Assembly: GCA_030682795.1 (NCBI GenBank)
Contig: JAUXNJ010000011.1
Coordinates: 1 to 33,546, forward strand
DNA from: Sphingobacteriaceae bacterium
GTDB taxonomy: Bacteria; Bacteroidota; Bacteroidia; UBA7662
Direction: 5' to 3'
Length of the DNA: 33,546 nt
Under the pieces are notes generated by a model, which ran no database searches, was not told the origin of the DNA, and saw nothing but the letters and a program-made list of their open reading frames with translations. This document shows positions 1 through 8,016 of this stretch, piece after piece; within the stretch, counting starts at the first letter, position 1, and every line of letters begins with the position of its first letter. A program made the translations under genes and the position numbers.

Positions 1-19
1 AGACAACGGAAGGTTGTCT
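1..19. repeat. Inverted repeat upstream of 5S rRNA
   Basis: The first bases form a perfect hairpin: AGACAAC at 1-7 pairs with GTTGTCT at 13-19 around a 5-base loop. It lies just before the 5S gene, so it probably belongs to the 23S-5S spacer or the 23S 3' processing stem. The 23S gene itself is outside the window, so this is inference. Confidence 0.45.
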
Positions 20-32
20 GAACCATTAACCA

Positions 33-143
33 ATGGTGATTATAGCGTAGGTGAGCACCTCTTCCCATTCCGAACAGAGTAGTTAAGCCCTACAGCGCCG
101 ATGGTACTGCAGTAAAATGTGGAAGAGTAGGTCGTTGCCAGAT
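33..143 (+). rRNA. rrf: 5S ribosomal RNA
   Basis: 5S rRNA of the large ribosomal subunit. The core matches the bacterial 5S consensus: the loop B/C region CCATTCCGAACAGAG at 65-79, then AAGCCC, then GCGCCGATGGTACTGC at 95-110, then AGAGTAGGTCG at 124-134. Helix I can be drawn between TGGTGAT at 35-41 and GTTGCCA at 134-140. It can be extended by AACCAAT at 28-34 against ATTGGTT at 142-148, so the exact mature ends are uncertain by a few bases. It is probably the last gene of an rRNA operon that enters from the left, because a strong terminator follows directly. Confidence 0.95.
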
Positions 144-151
144 TGGTTTAG

Positions 152-185
152 CCCCGGTTATCGTAAGATAATCGGGGTTTTTTTA
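152..185 (+). terminator. Rho-independent terminator of the rRNA operon
   Basis: CCCCGGTTATC at 152-162 pairs with GATAATCGGGG at 167-177 around a GTAA tetraloop, followed by eight T. Only one G-T wobble interrupts the 11-bp stem. It ends transcription of the 5S gene. Confidence 0.9.
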
Positions 186-236
186 TGGCCGGGCGGTACG
201 GTGTTTCTTGGGTATGTAGTATTTTAGGTTGCTTGA

Positions 237-923
237 TCAAGGCTGTAGCGGCGCAATCTGAATATGCTGACGATGCTTAAGTTCAATGTAACTGCTATCT
301 CCAAACGGAACGTTGTTTACAGTGCCATGATAGCTCACCCAAATTGGCTGATTGTCGCGCAAGGGGACGGGCAATCTATAGGTCGTGTAAGGGGATTGGT
401 TAATGTCAATTAACAACGGCCCCATTCTCCAGTAGTTATTGAGGTTGTAATTGAATTGTATGATTTGGCGCGTGCTACTGGGTAGGAAATGAAAGTCTAT
501 CAGACCAACAGGTACAACGGTATCCCGTACGGTATACTGTTGATTCAAGGCATTGTCTTGTGCTTCAAGCAAAATGAAGTCATTATAAATGTATTTTCTT
601 GTTTGAAGTAGGTAACCATCATCGATGCATCGCAAAGCATATTGGTTGCCAGGGTTTTTGAAGATTTGTTTTTTGGGTACACGTTGGCTAAAATACCCTA
701 ATCCATCGGTTTGAAACTTTTGAAAATCAGGAGCATTCCACCATCCCCCGCGTTCTGGGATGAATTGAAGATGTACGAAAGGTGCACCTCTATTGTTGAG
801 ATCGTCCCAAAGCCGGCCTTCTAAGATGATGCAACCGCCATCAAGACAAGGATCTATGGGTTCCTTCTTGCAGGAAGCGAATAGTAGTAGCAGTAGTATT
901 GCAAATGTAACCCTGTATGCCAT
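237..923 (-). CDS. Hypothetical lipoprotein
   Basis: I do not recognise this 228-residue protein. Its N-terminus is a lipoprotein signal: a hydrophobic stretch ending in the lipobox LFASC (residues 14-18), followed by KKEP, so it is probably anchored in an envelope membrane. After the anchor, residues about 27-80 (CIILEGRLWDD, then TDGLGYFS) resemble the carboxypeptidase-regulatory-like beta-sandwich common in Bacteroidota surface proteins; this is a weak resemblance by eye. The ATG at 923 has only a weak purine-rich stretch upstream. It stands alone, convergent with the rRNA operon on the left and separated by 271 bases from the universal stress gene on the right. No promoter of the phylum type was found upstream. 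Confidence 0.75.
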   Translation of the reverse strand: MAYRVTFAILLLLLFASCKKEPIDPCLDGGCIILEGRLWDDLNNRGAPFVHLQFIPERGGWWNAPDFQKFQTDGLGYFSQRVPKKQIFKNPGNQYALRCIDDGYLLQTRKYIYNDFILLEAQDNALNQQYTVRDTVVPVGLIDFHFLPSSTRQIIQFNYNLNNYWRMGPLLIDINQSPYTTYRLPVPLRDNQPIWVSYHGTVNNVPFGDSSYIELKHRQHIQIAPLQP

Positions 924-1139
924 TTCTTTATGTTTGATAAGTTGAATATAACAATTTAATCATTGTTGGCAATTTTATCGTAGGGTTTGGGCCATCAATG
1001 CATTTCTACCTGTCTTCATGAAAGTGATAGTATTTTGGAACTTGTTCTGCTAGTGAAAATTGTATTAAGCTATATTATTTATCCTTCTTAAACGTATGAA
1101 TTGAGGTTTTAATGAAACAGTACCTCTAAGTTAGGCATG

Positions 1140-1173
1140 AAAAAACCCCATTAGCCAGGCTAACGGGGTTTTG
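1140..1173 (-). terminator. Terminator after the universal stress gene
   Basis: A hairpin formed by CCCCATTAGCC and GGCTAACGGGG (one mismatch) is flanked by A6 on the left and T4 on the right. Read on the minus strand the stem is followed by six T, so it should end the leftward fabI-USP transcript. It lies 22 bases beyond the USP stop codon. Confidence 0.85.
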
Positions 1174-1194
1174 TAAAAGGATGCTTTGCTAACG

Positions 1195-2079
1195 TTACAT
1201 CGAAAACTCAGCCGTATTACTCATTTCATGTGGACGTAAACTGAGTACTGGAATAGGAGCACGGTTAATCATTTGCTGGGCAAACTCACCCATAATCAAA
1301 CTGCGGATAGAAGGCTCCTGCTCGGTCATGATGCTGATTAAATCGGCGTTCACTGCCTTGGCATATACCATGGTGGCATCGGTGATGTTGTTACCAAAGG
1401 CTTCATTGAGCGTATGCGCAATGCCACGATTGCTTAAATACTCTCCAACTTGTTTGGTGATGATGCGCACATGGTGCATGCTTTCAGCATCGTCTTCTAC
1501 CGATACGCCAAAAACATGAACATGGGCAGCAAATTTCTCAGCTAAATCAGCAGTTAAACGCACCTTTTGACGCGTATAAAAGCTGGTATCGATGGGCATC
1601 ACGATGGTAGCATAAGAATGCGTATACAAATCCTCGTTTTTCGGTACTGTAATTACAGGACAAGGAGCTGTGGCACAAAGACGGAAGGAATTGCTGCCGA
1701 TGAGGAATTCCTCAAAGCCAGATTGGCCATGTGCGCCCACTACAATAAAGGCCGCACCGATTTCCTCGGCGGTATTGGCGATGGTTTTATGCACCGCACC
1801 ATAATCAATGCGATATTCAGCAACGATACCCTTTTTATTGAGCTCCTCAGCTCGTTTTTTCAAACGGGTTTCTACCAATTGGTAAATGGCGTTTTCACGT
1901 GAATCGCTGTGCAAGGCTAGATCGGCCAAATTGAAGCCCGAAAAATGCGTTTCAATAGCGTGCATGAGTACAATTCCAGTTTGATAAGTGCTCGCCAACA
2001 TGATGGCATGCTCTAAGGTATGTTCGGTACTAGGCGAAAAGTCTACAGGTACCAAAATGGGTGCGGATGATGTACTCAT
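1195..2079 (-). CDS. Universal stress protein, two-domain
   Basis: A 294-residue cytoplasmic protein with two UspA-type domains in tandem, roughly residues 5-142 and 147-285. The first domain begins ILVPVDFS and carries the ATP-binding signature GAHGQSGFEEFLIGSNS at 115-131, matching the family's G-2x-G-9x-G(S/T) pattern, so this half probably binds ATP. The second domain begins IVMPIDTS but lacks that motif, so it has probably lost nucleotide binding. Family members help cells survive starvation and other stresses; the actual role here is unknown. The gene starts 12 bases after the fabI stop, so both are probably co-transcribed, and a terminator follows. The ATG at 2079 fits the family N-terminus. 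Confidence 0.9.
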   Translation of the reverse strand: MSTSSAPILVPVDFSPSTEHTLEHAIMLASTYQTGIVLMHAIETHFSGFNLADLALHSDSRENAIYQLVETRLKKRAEELNKKGIVAEYRIDYGAVHKTIANTAEEIGAAFIVVGAHGQSGFEEFLIGSNSFRLCATAPCPVITVPKNEDLYTHSYATIVMPIDTSFYTRQKVRLTADLAEKFAAHVHVFGVSVEDDAESMHHVRIITKQVGEYLSNRGIAHTLNEAFGNNITDATMVYAKAVNADLISIMTEQEPSIRSLIMGEFAQQMINRAPIPVLSLRPHEMSNTAEFSM

Positions 2080-2091
2080 GGCTAAAGGGGT

Positions 2092-2904
2092 TTAAGGTTG
2101 CATTTTATCTACAATATCCTGACTGATGCCGGTATATGAAAAACCACCATCGTGGAAGAGGTTCTGCATGGTTACCATGCGCGTAAGATCGGAGAACATC
2201 ACTACACAATAGTCGGCGCAAGATTCGGCGCTGGCATTTCCCAAGGGTGACATTTTATCGGCATAATCGAAAAAGGAGTCGAAGCCTTTTACGCCTGAAC
2301 CGGCTGTTGTGCGGGTAGGACTTTGGGAAATCGTGTTTACACGAATTTTCTTCGCTTTTCCAAGGTGGTAGCCAAAGCTACGTGCAATGCTTTCGAGCAA
2401 GGCTTTGGCATCGGCCATATCGTTATAATCGGGGAATACCCGTTGCGCGGCAATGTACGACAGGGCTAAGATGGAGGCGCCTTCGCTCAAAGTATTGGTT
2501 TCGAGCGCTGCCTTCATTACGCGGTGAAACGATATTGCTGAAATATCGAGGCCTTTGTGGAAGAAATCATAGTCCATATCGGTATAATGACGGCCCTTGC
2601 GTACGTTCAACGACATGCCAATGGAATGCAGTACAAAGTCAATTTTACCACCCAAAAGTTCTTCTGACTTGGTAAAGAGCGTCTTCAGATCGTCGTAATT
2701 GGTGGCATCTGCACCAATAACTTCGGTATTGCAGGCCTTGGCCAGCTCATTGATTTGGCCCATGCGCAAGGCAATAGGCGCATTGGTTAGCGTAAAGGTG
2801 GCACCAGCGGCATAGGCTTTTTCAGCTACATGCCAGGCGATAGAGTTGGGATCGAGGGCGCCAAAGATGATGCCGCGCTTCCCATGAAGTAAATTATGAG
2901 ACAT
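2092..2904 (-). CDS. fabI: Enoyl-[acyl-carrier-protein] reductase (NADH), FabI
   Basis: FabI carries out the last reduction of each fatty-acid elongation cycle (trans-2-enoyl-ACP to acyl-ACP, with NADH) in the cytoplasm. The 270-residue length is normal. The nucleotide-binding segment GALDPNSIAWHVAEKA (residues 15-30) replaces the usual SDR glycine motif, as is characteristic of FabI. Tyr150, Tyr160 and Lys167 (SYIAAQ, then PDYNDMADAKALLE) match the catalytic Y-x6-K layout at almost the same numbering as in E. coli. The later segment SQSPTRTTAGSG corresponds to the substrate loop region. The gene lies between recN and the universal stress gene; a promoter candidate sits in the tail of recN. 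Confidence 0.96.
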   Translation of the reverse strand: MSHNLLHGKRGIIFGALDPNSIAWHVAEKAYAAGATFTLTNAPIALRMGQINELAKACNTEVIGADATNYDDLKTLFTKSEELLGGKIDFVLHSIGMSLNVRKGRHYTDMDYDFFHKGLDISAISFHRVMKAALETNTLSEGASILALSYIAAQRVFPDYNDMADAKALLESIARSFGYHLGKAKKIRVNTISQSPTRTTAGSGVKGFDSFFDYADKMSPLGNASAESCADYCVVMFSDLTRMVTMQNLFHDGGFSYTGISQDIVDKMQP

Positions 2905-2920
2905 AATTGGGTGTTTGTAT

Positions 2921-2948
2921 CAAAAATAATGAAATATCACTTATGCAA
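2921..2948 (-). promoter_or_regulatory. Candidate fabI promoter (Bacteroidota type)
   Basis: On the minus strand, TTG (2946-2948), 17 bases, then TATTTTTG (2921-2928), matching TTG-N(17-19)-TAnnTTTG. It overlaps the last codons of recN and lies 16 bases before the fabI ATG, so the leader would be only about 10 bases. fabI could therefore be transcribed separately from the bamD-recN operon. Confidence 0.4.
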
Positions 2949-4601
2949 GAGCTCTTTTGCTTGACGTAAAGCAGTTTCTCCTGCACCATCTCCCGCAATC
3001 ATTTGGGCAATGGCACGTTCACGGCCCTCATTATCAAGCACATCAACTCGTGAAACGGTACGCCCGTCCTCGTTTTTTTTGCTGATAAAAAGATGCATAT
3101 CTCCCTTGGCAGCAATTTGCGGGAGGTGTGTTATGAGGATTACCTGGTGTTTATCGGCCAACGAACGCAGCACTTTGCCCACTTGCAAGGCCGTTTCGCC
3201 AGAGATACCGGTATCGATTTCATCGAAAACCACGGATGGGAGGCGTACTTGACCATGTAAGAGGCTCTTTAAACACAACATGATGCGCGACAACTCGCCG
3301 CCGCTGGCTACTTTTTGGAGCTCCATGGCAGGACTGCCCTGGTTGGCGGTAAACAAAAAGCGGATGCTGTTGAGGCCTTGACGGGGACCAATTAACTGTT
3401 CATGGGCTTCAATTTCAATCTTGAATTGCGCGTGTACAAGTCCTACCGCCGGCAATAAAGCCTGCATTTGTTTGTGAATGCCCGGCAACGCTTGCTGCCT
3501 TTTATCAGATATGTCCTTGCCTGTTTTCAGGAGCCATTTTTCGAGTGCCTGTATATCTTTTTCGAGTTGCTCAGTTTCACTGCCTGATTTCTCGAGTAGC
3601 GCTACCGAGGCAGATAATGCTTCCCAACGCTCCAGCAAGGCGCCCAAATCATGCACACGGTGCTTGCTGAGTAAACGGTTGAGTAAATCAACCCGGTTGC
3701 TGATTTCCGACAATAAAGCGGGGTCGGCTTCAAAACTGCCTACCAGGCGTTGACTGTCGCGCGATAATTCGGTGAGTTCAATTTGGCTGTTGTGCAGTCC
3801 TTCATACAAACGCCCCAACTCTGGATGTAGCTCCTTAAACCCATTCATTTGGGCACTCAACTGCTGCAGTTTTAAAATCACGGCCTCCTCGGCTTCTTGC
3901 AGCTGAAAGCTCACTGATTCGAGCGTTTGGCGGATTTGCAAGGCGTTTTCCTGTACTTCTAGCTGTTGCTCCAGTGCTCCCAGCTCGTCGGCTTGTTTGA
4001 GGCCAGCTTGCTCGAGCTCGTCGCATAAAAAGCGCTCTAAATCGAGTTGTTGCAAGCGGCTAGCTTCTGATTGACGCAAGGCGGCCAAGCGGCCTTTGAG
4101 CTGCTGCCATTGCTGGTATTTTTCTCGGAATAGTGGAGCCGCGTCACGCAAACCGCTCATTTCATCTATAAAATCGAGCTGAAAACGGGTAGTATGTAAT
4201 TCTCTGCTTTCGTGTTGCCCGCTGATGTCCATCAGCCATTCGCTTAAAGCTTTGAGTTGTTGAATGCCGGCAGGACTGTCGTTGATAAAAGCACGCGACT
4301 TGCCGGTGGGCATAATTTCGCGGCGTACCAGCAAAGGCAAGGTGGTGTCAAATCCTTCTTCAGCAAGCCAAGTCTGCAACTCGACCGCCTCCATGTCATA
4401 TTCTCCTTCTACGATGCACTTTTCGTTGGCATCAAACAAACTGCCCACATCGGCACGTTCGCCTAGCAGCAAACCCATGGCGCCTAGTACAATGGACTTT
4501 CCTGCGCCGGTTTCGCCGGTGATTACCGTGAGGCCTTTGTTGAAGCGGATCTCATGCTCCTTGATGATGCCGTAATTGCGGATGTAGAGGCGGGTTATCA
4601 T
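2937..4601 (-). CDS. recN: DNA repair protein RecN
   Basis: RecN is an SMC-like ATPase involved in recombinational repair of double-strand breaks. The 554-residue length is typical. Visible parts: Walker A GETGAGKS at residues 29-36; a long Gln/Glu/Leu-rich coiled coil from about 150 to 370; the ABC signature ASGGELSR at 432-439; and Walker B VVFDE at 457-461, followed by IDTGISG and the H-loop ITHLPQIAA. All ATPase motifs are intact. It is the last gene of the bamD-rpoZ-coaBC-DUF4835 cluster and follows the DUF4835 stop by 44 bases. The ATG at 4601 gives the canonical RecN N-terminus, MITRLYIRNYGII. Confidence 0.96.
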   Translation of the reverse strand: MITRLYIRNYGIIKEHEIRFNKGLTVITGETGAGKSIVLGAMGLLLGERADVGSLFDANEKCIVEGEYDMEAVELQTWLAEEGFDTTLPLLVRREIMPTGKSRAFINDSPAGIQQLKALSEWLMDISGQHESRELHTTRFQLDFIDEMSGLRDAAPLFREKYQQWQQLKGRLAALRQSEASRLQQLDLERFLCDELEQAGLKQADELGALEQQLEVQENALQIRQTLESVSFQLQEAEEAVILKLQQLSAQMNGFKELHPELGRLYEGLHNSQIELTELSRDSQRLVGSFEADPALLSEISNRVDLLNRLLSKHRVHDLGALLERWEALSASVALLEKSGSETEQLEKDIQALEKWLLKTGKDISDKRQQALPGIHKQMQALLPAVGLVHAQFKIEIEAHEQLIGPRQGLNSIRFLFTANQGSPAMELQKVASGGELSRIMLCLKSLLHGQVRLPSVVFDEIDTGISGETALQVGKVLRSLADKHQVILITHLPQIAAKGDMHLFISKKNEDGRTVSRVDVLDNEGRERAIAQMIAGDGAGETALRQAKELLHK

Positions 4602-4645
4602 ACTTATTACTGCAAATCAAAGGGAGAGGAAGGAAAGAAAAAAGA

Positions 4646-5551
4646 CTAGGGGGAATTTATTTTTTGATACTGCAGGATGTTGGGAGGATCAATCTCGGAT
4701 AACATCGTGAGCACGTTCGATTTTTCGGCTGGGGTAGCTTTTGAATAGATGCCGATAATTTCTGTGAGCTTGCCGTTTAGGTACACCTGCTGCAGCATCG
4801 AACCAGGTTTGGTTTTGTGTACATTATGCATTTTGGTAATGGCAGAGGTGATTTGTTTGCGTGCCTCTATCATGTTTTCACTGCGGTGCATGATGTCGAG
4901 CCCTAAACGATGGTAGAAGTACAAACTTTCCCGAAAGGGCTTGAAGGCACTGTTTAGTAAGTTTTCGTTGAGCCAGTAACGATTGCGTAAATTTTGGTTT
5001 TGACGCCAACCGGGTTCAACGGCATTCTGAGCATTTACTACTACTTGCTGTGCACGTTGGTGGAATTCAGTGCCGCCTAAAAGCGAAAAACTGTCGTAGT
5101 CGAGTCCGATGATGGTAAAAGCATAAAAGGCGAGCAGACTACTCAAATTATTTAAAAACGAATTATCGTTGAATTCGAGTGGCTGAAATTCGACGTATTC
5201 AAACACCCAATCTGGATCGGTATGGTTCAGCATTACGGCATTGTAGCCAGAGTTGTAAACCGGACGGGTGCTTTGTATTTGTACGGTAGCTTTAAACTGA
5301 TTGGTGCTGATTCTTTCCTCAAGCATGATGGTGATGTTGCACACAATGCGTTCTTGCTGTTGGAAAATATCTTCCGTCCATTTTCTGGTATTTAAAAATT
5401 CAGAGATGGTGGTTTGCATGGCCTGATACAGCTGCTGATCGGCTCCGCCAATTTTGTTGAAGTTTACATTTACGGTAGCCTGTAATTCCTGTGCTTTTGT
5501 GCCACTGAGCGAAAAAAATACTGCGAAAAAAAGACTGATGACGTATTTCAT
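4646..5551 (-). CDS. DUF4835 family protein (PorD-like, T9SS-associated)
   Basis: A 301-residue exported protein: residues 1-20 form a signal peptide ending SGTKA before QELQATVNVN. The sequence, with NFNKIGG, the FQQQERIVCNITIMLEER stretch and DPDWVFEYVEFQPLEF, matches my knowledge of the DUF4835 family, found across Bacteroidota and often annotated as type IX secretion protein PorD. The molecular role is not established, and I assign it by resemblance only. The start overlaps the coaBC stop by four bases (ATGA), so translation is probably coupled. It belongs to the conserved bamD-rpoZ-coaBC-DUF4835-recN operon. Confidence 0.85.
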   Translation of the reverse strand: MKYVISLFFAVFFSLSGTKAQELQATVNVNFNKIGGADQQLYQAMQTTISEFLNTRKWTEDIFQQQERIVCNITIMLEERISTNQFKATVQIQSTRPVYNSGYNAVMLNHTDPDWVFEYVEFQPLEFNDNSFLNNLSSLLAFYAFTIIGLDYDSFSLLGGTEFHQRAQQVVVNAQNAVEPGWRQNQNLRNRYWLNENLLNSAFKPFRESLYFYHRLGLDIMHRSENMIEARKQITSAITKMHNVHKTKPGSMLQQVYLNGKLTEIIGIYSKATPAEKSNVLTMLSEIDPPNILQYQKINSP

Positions 5552-6738
5552 AAACGATTGATCAGGTATTGAACGATTTGCTGGGCAATTTCTTGCTTGC
5601 TGGCCAAGGGAAGTTTTATCTGTTCGGTAGCGCTAATGAGGGTTACTGCGTTGGTGTCGTGACCAAAGCCTGCACCTGCTTCTTGTAAGGAGTTGAGCAC
5701 AATTAGATCTGCATTTTTGCGCTTTAATTTGTCTTGGGCATGTGCCAATTCATTGTTGGTTTCGAGCGCAAAACCTACCAACAGCTGTCCCATTTTTTTT
5801 CGCTTACCCGCCTCGGCGAGGATGTCGCGCGTGGGCACCAATTCGATGGCCAGCGCTTGGCCGTCTTTTTTGATTTTCTGTACCGCGCTTTGTGCGGGCT
5901 TAAAATCAGCTACTGCCGCGCTAAAAATGGCTAAATCTGCCTCGGCAAATACAGAAAGGGAGGCTTCATACATTTCTTCGGCCGACTCTACCATTTGGCG
6001 TTGCACGCCTTCGGGACAAGTCAAGGCGCTTGGGCCGCTGATGAGCTTCACCGAAGCACCTAAAGCTGCCAATTCGGCTGCCAAGGCATAACCCATTTTA
6101 CCCGTTGAGCGGTTGCCAATAAACCGTACCGGGTCGATGGCTTCGTAGGTTGGACCGGCGGTCATCACTACTTTTTTGCCTTTTAACGGCAATTTTGCGC
6201 TGAAAAAGGCTTCCATTTGCCCCTGAATGTCTTCTGGTTCTGCCATGCGTCCTTCACCACTTAAGCCGCTGGCCAAGGGGCCTGTGCCGGGCTGAATGAG
6301 GTGGTTGCCATAGCTTATCAGTTTTTGGATGTTTTCCCGGGTGGTAGGATGCTGGTACATATCGAGATCCATGGCCGGCGCAAACATCACCTCGCAACGT
6401 GCCGATAAATACACAGCCATCAACAGGCTGTCGCACTGACCATGGGCCATTTTCGATAAAGTGTTGGCTGTGGCTGGTGCAATCACCAACAAATCGGCCC
6501 ACAACCCCATCTCCACATGGTTTACCCATTCCCCTTGTTCGTTTTTCAAATATTCGCTGTAAACAGGATTGTTCGACAGGGTGGATAGGGTGAGGGGGGT
6601 AACAAAATCGAGGGCTGAGCGCGTGGCAATAACCCGCACTTCAGCCCCCGATTTTACCAGCGAACGTACTAGGAACGCTGTTTTATAGGCAGCAATGCTT
6701 CCGGTTATCCCAAGAATAATCTTTTTGCCGGTGAGCAT
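5548..6738 (-). CDS. coaBC: Bifunctional PPC decarboxylase / PPC synthetase, CoaBC (Dfp)
   Basis: CoaBC performs two steps of coenzyme A synthesis: ligation of cysteine to 4'-phosphopantothenate (CoaB, C-terminal half), then FMN-dependent decarboxylation (CoaC, N-terminal half). The 396-residue length is normal. The flavin-binding start GKKIILGITGSIAAYK and His74 of NHVEMG are present. Two positions differ from the E. coli Dfp pattern: the PxMNxxMW motif reads PAMDLDMY (121-128), and the active-site flap cysteine is Ser157 (LASGLSGEGRM). The CoaB half starts near 187 with VVMTAGPTYEAIDPVRFIGN and includes KIKKDG near 278 and PTRDIL near 292. I believe the variant CoaC motifs recur in Bacteroidota, but I could not check. 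It starts 10 bases after the rpoZ stop. Confidence 0.95.
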   Translation of the reverse strand: MLTGKKIILGITGSIAAYKTAFLVRSLVKSGAEVRVIATRSALDFVTPLTLSTLSNNPVYSEYLKNEQGEWVNHVEMGLWADLLVIAPATANTLSKMAHGQCDSLLMAVYLSARCEVMFAPAMDLDMYQHPTTRENIQKLISYGNHLIQPGTGPLASGLSGEGRMAEPEDIQGQMEAFFSAKLPLKGKKVVMTAGPTYEAIDPVRFIGNRSTGKMGYALAAELAALGASVKLISGPSALTCPEGVQRQMVESAEEMYEASLSVFAEADLAIFSAAVADFKPAQSAVQKIKKDGQALAIELVPTRDILAEAGKRKKMGQLLVGFALETNNELAHAQDKLKRKNADLIVLNSLQEAGAGFGHDTNAVTLISATEQIKLPLASKQEIAQQIVQYLINRL

Positions 6739-6748
6739 GGCTTTCGTT

Positions 6749-7060
6749 TTACTTCAACAATTTCTCTTTCGCTGGAACGCGGAAATAGGTATTGCCCTCA
6801 TTGTACTCTTCAATGGCTTGCAAGGTAGGCTTTGGCATGCGCTCGTAATGCTTCGAAATTTCGATTTGCTCACGGTTTTCAAATACCTCTTCCAAATTGT
6901 CACTGGTAGGTGCAAACTCGGCCAATTTTCCATTGAGCTCCTCTTTAATCTTCACAGAAATCTGGTTGCTGCGCTTAGCGATGATGGCTACAGTTTCGTA
7001 GATGTTGCCAGTAACGGCATCCATGGCGCGAAGGTTGCGGGTTTCAGTTGTGTTTGACAT
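6749..7060 (-). CDS. rpoZ: DNA-directed RNA polymerase omega subunit
   Basis: A 103-residue protein of the omega/Rpb6 family, which helps assemble and stabilise RNA polymerase around the beta' subunit. The segment NIYETVAIIAKRSNQIS (residues 19-35) corresponds to the conserved alanine/arginine-rich helix of omega (usually VxxAxxRAxQL). The rest, including HYERMPKPTLQAIEEY, fits the longer Bacteroidota version. The position between bamD (stop 5 bases upstream) and coaBC (10 bases downstream) is the usual one in this phylum and supports the call. The ATG at 7060 is the only reasonable start. Confidence 0.92.
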   Translation of the reverse strand: MSNTTETRNLRAMDAVTGNIYETVAIIAKRSNQISVKIKEELNGKLAEFAPTSDNLEEVFENREQIEISKHYERMPKPTLQAIEEYNEGNTYFRVPAKEKLLK

Positions 7061-7065
7061 ATGTG

Positions 7066-7929
7066 CTAGTTTTTAGCGATTGATTGTGAAATTTTTATTC
7101 TTTCTTGGTCCTCTGCAGCCAATTTGGCCATGGCCTTGGTTGATTTATCGACCATCAGAGTACTTTCTTTGAGGTATTTGCTTTCTGGAAAATCCTCTTT
7201 TAATTCCTGCATGGCCTTGATACAAGCCTCGTAGCGCTCCATTTGTTTGTCGCGGATGCTGTTTTCAGCCAACAAAAAGTAAGATTTCCCGATCAAAAAC
7301 ACCAGTTGTTCGCGCTCATTGATGTCGGGAAATTCCGACAAAGTGCGCCGAAGCATGGTAGCGCTTGCCCGATAATCTTCCATTTGGTAAAAAAGCATGG
7401 CGCTCTCATAGGCCTTACGCTCTAATTTCGCCCGTAAATAATCCATCATCCGATTTGATTCAATGATGCGGGGACTATTGGGGTATTTGTTGATGTACAA
7501 CTGCAATGCTTCGAGTGCTTTGAGGGTGCTCGATTGGTCTAAAGCAAAGCGCGGCGACTCTAAATACAAGCAATACGCATACATAAAGTCCATTTCTTCG
7601 GCCTTTCCGCTGGTTGGAAAATTGGTAGTGTAATTTTTAAAATGGAAACTGGCTACCAAATAATCTTTCATATGGTAATCGCAGTAAGCATAAAAATAAT
7701 ACACTTCTTCAGCGCGGTCAGAGCCACGATAAGCCGAAATAAGTTCTTCTAGAAGTGGTTGGGCCTTGTAATAGCTGCCTTCGTAATAAAACTTCTTGGC
7801 CATCTCGAATTTGTAATTCAAGTCTGGACTCTTCAAAATCTTATTGTACGGGTCGCAAGACTGTGTTAACCACATCCCTGACAAACCAATGAATAGCAAA
7901 AAGAGGCGAAACCGCTGACTTTTGAGCAT
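7066..7929 (-). CDS. bamD: Outer membrane assembly lipoprotein BamD
   Basis: BamD is the TPR lipoprotein of the BAM complex, which inserts beta-barrel proteins into the outer membrane. From the ATG at 7929 it has 287 residues: a signal MLKSQRFRLFLLFIGLSGMW, a lipid-attachment Cys25 in LTQSC (a somewhat weak lipobox), then CDPYNKILKSPD, a very typical BamD beginning. Helical TPR-like repeats follow (for example EEVYYFYAYCDYHMKDYLVA and YINKYPNSPRI). The reading frame stays open to a TTG at 7992 and has another ATG at 7953, but both would put extra charged residues before the signal. It is the first gene of the rpoZ-coaBC-DUF4835-recN operon. Its promoter candidate lies remarkably close to this ATG. 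Confidence 0.92.
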   Translation of the reverse strand: MLKSQRFRLFLLFIGLSGMWLTQSCDPYNKILKSPDLNYKFEMAKKFYYEGSYYKAQPLLEELISAYRGSDRAEEVYYFYAYCDYHMKDYLVASFHFKNYTTNFPTSGKAEEMDFMYAYCLYLESPRFALDQSSTLKALEALQLYINKYPNSPRIIESNRMMDYLRAKLERKAYESAMLFYQMEDYRASATMLRRTLSEFPDINEREQLVFLIGKSYFLLAENSIRDKQMERYEACIKAMQELKEDFPESKYLKESTLMVDKSTKAMAKLAAEDQERIKISQSIAKN

Positions 7930-7935
7930 AGCCTG

Positions 7936-7965
7936 CAAAGATATGGATTTCATTAGAGATAACAA
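7936..7965 (-). promoter_or_regulatory. Candidate bamD operon promoter
   Basis: On the minus strand, TTG (7963-7965), 19 bases, then TATCTTTG (7936-7943): an exact match to the Bacteroidota sigma-A consensus. The -7 box ends only 6 bases before the chosen bamD ATG, so the transcript would be leaderless or nearly so. It faces away from the promoter at 8017-8045. Confidence 0.45.
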
Positions 7966-8016
7966 CCAGTTTTGGATGAGAATAGTATGCAAATCACGCT
8001 TTTGTATTTTATTTTT

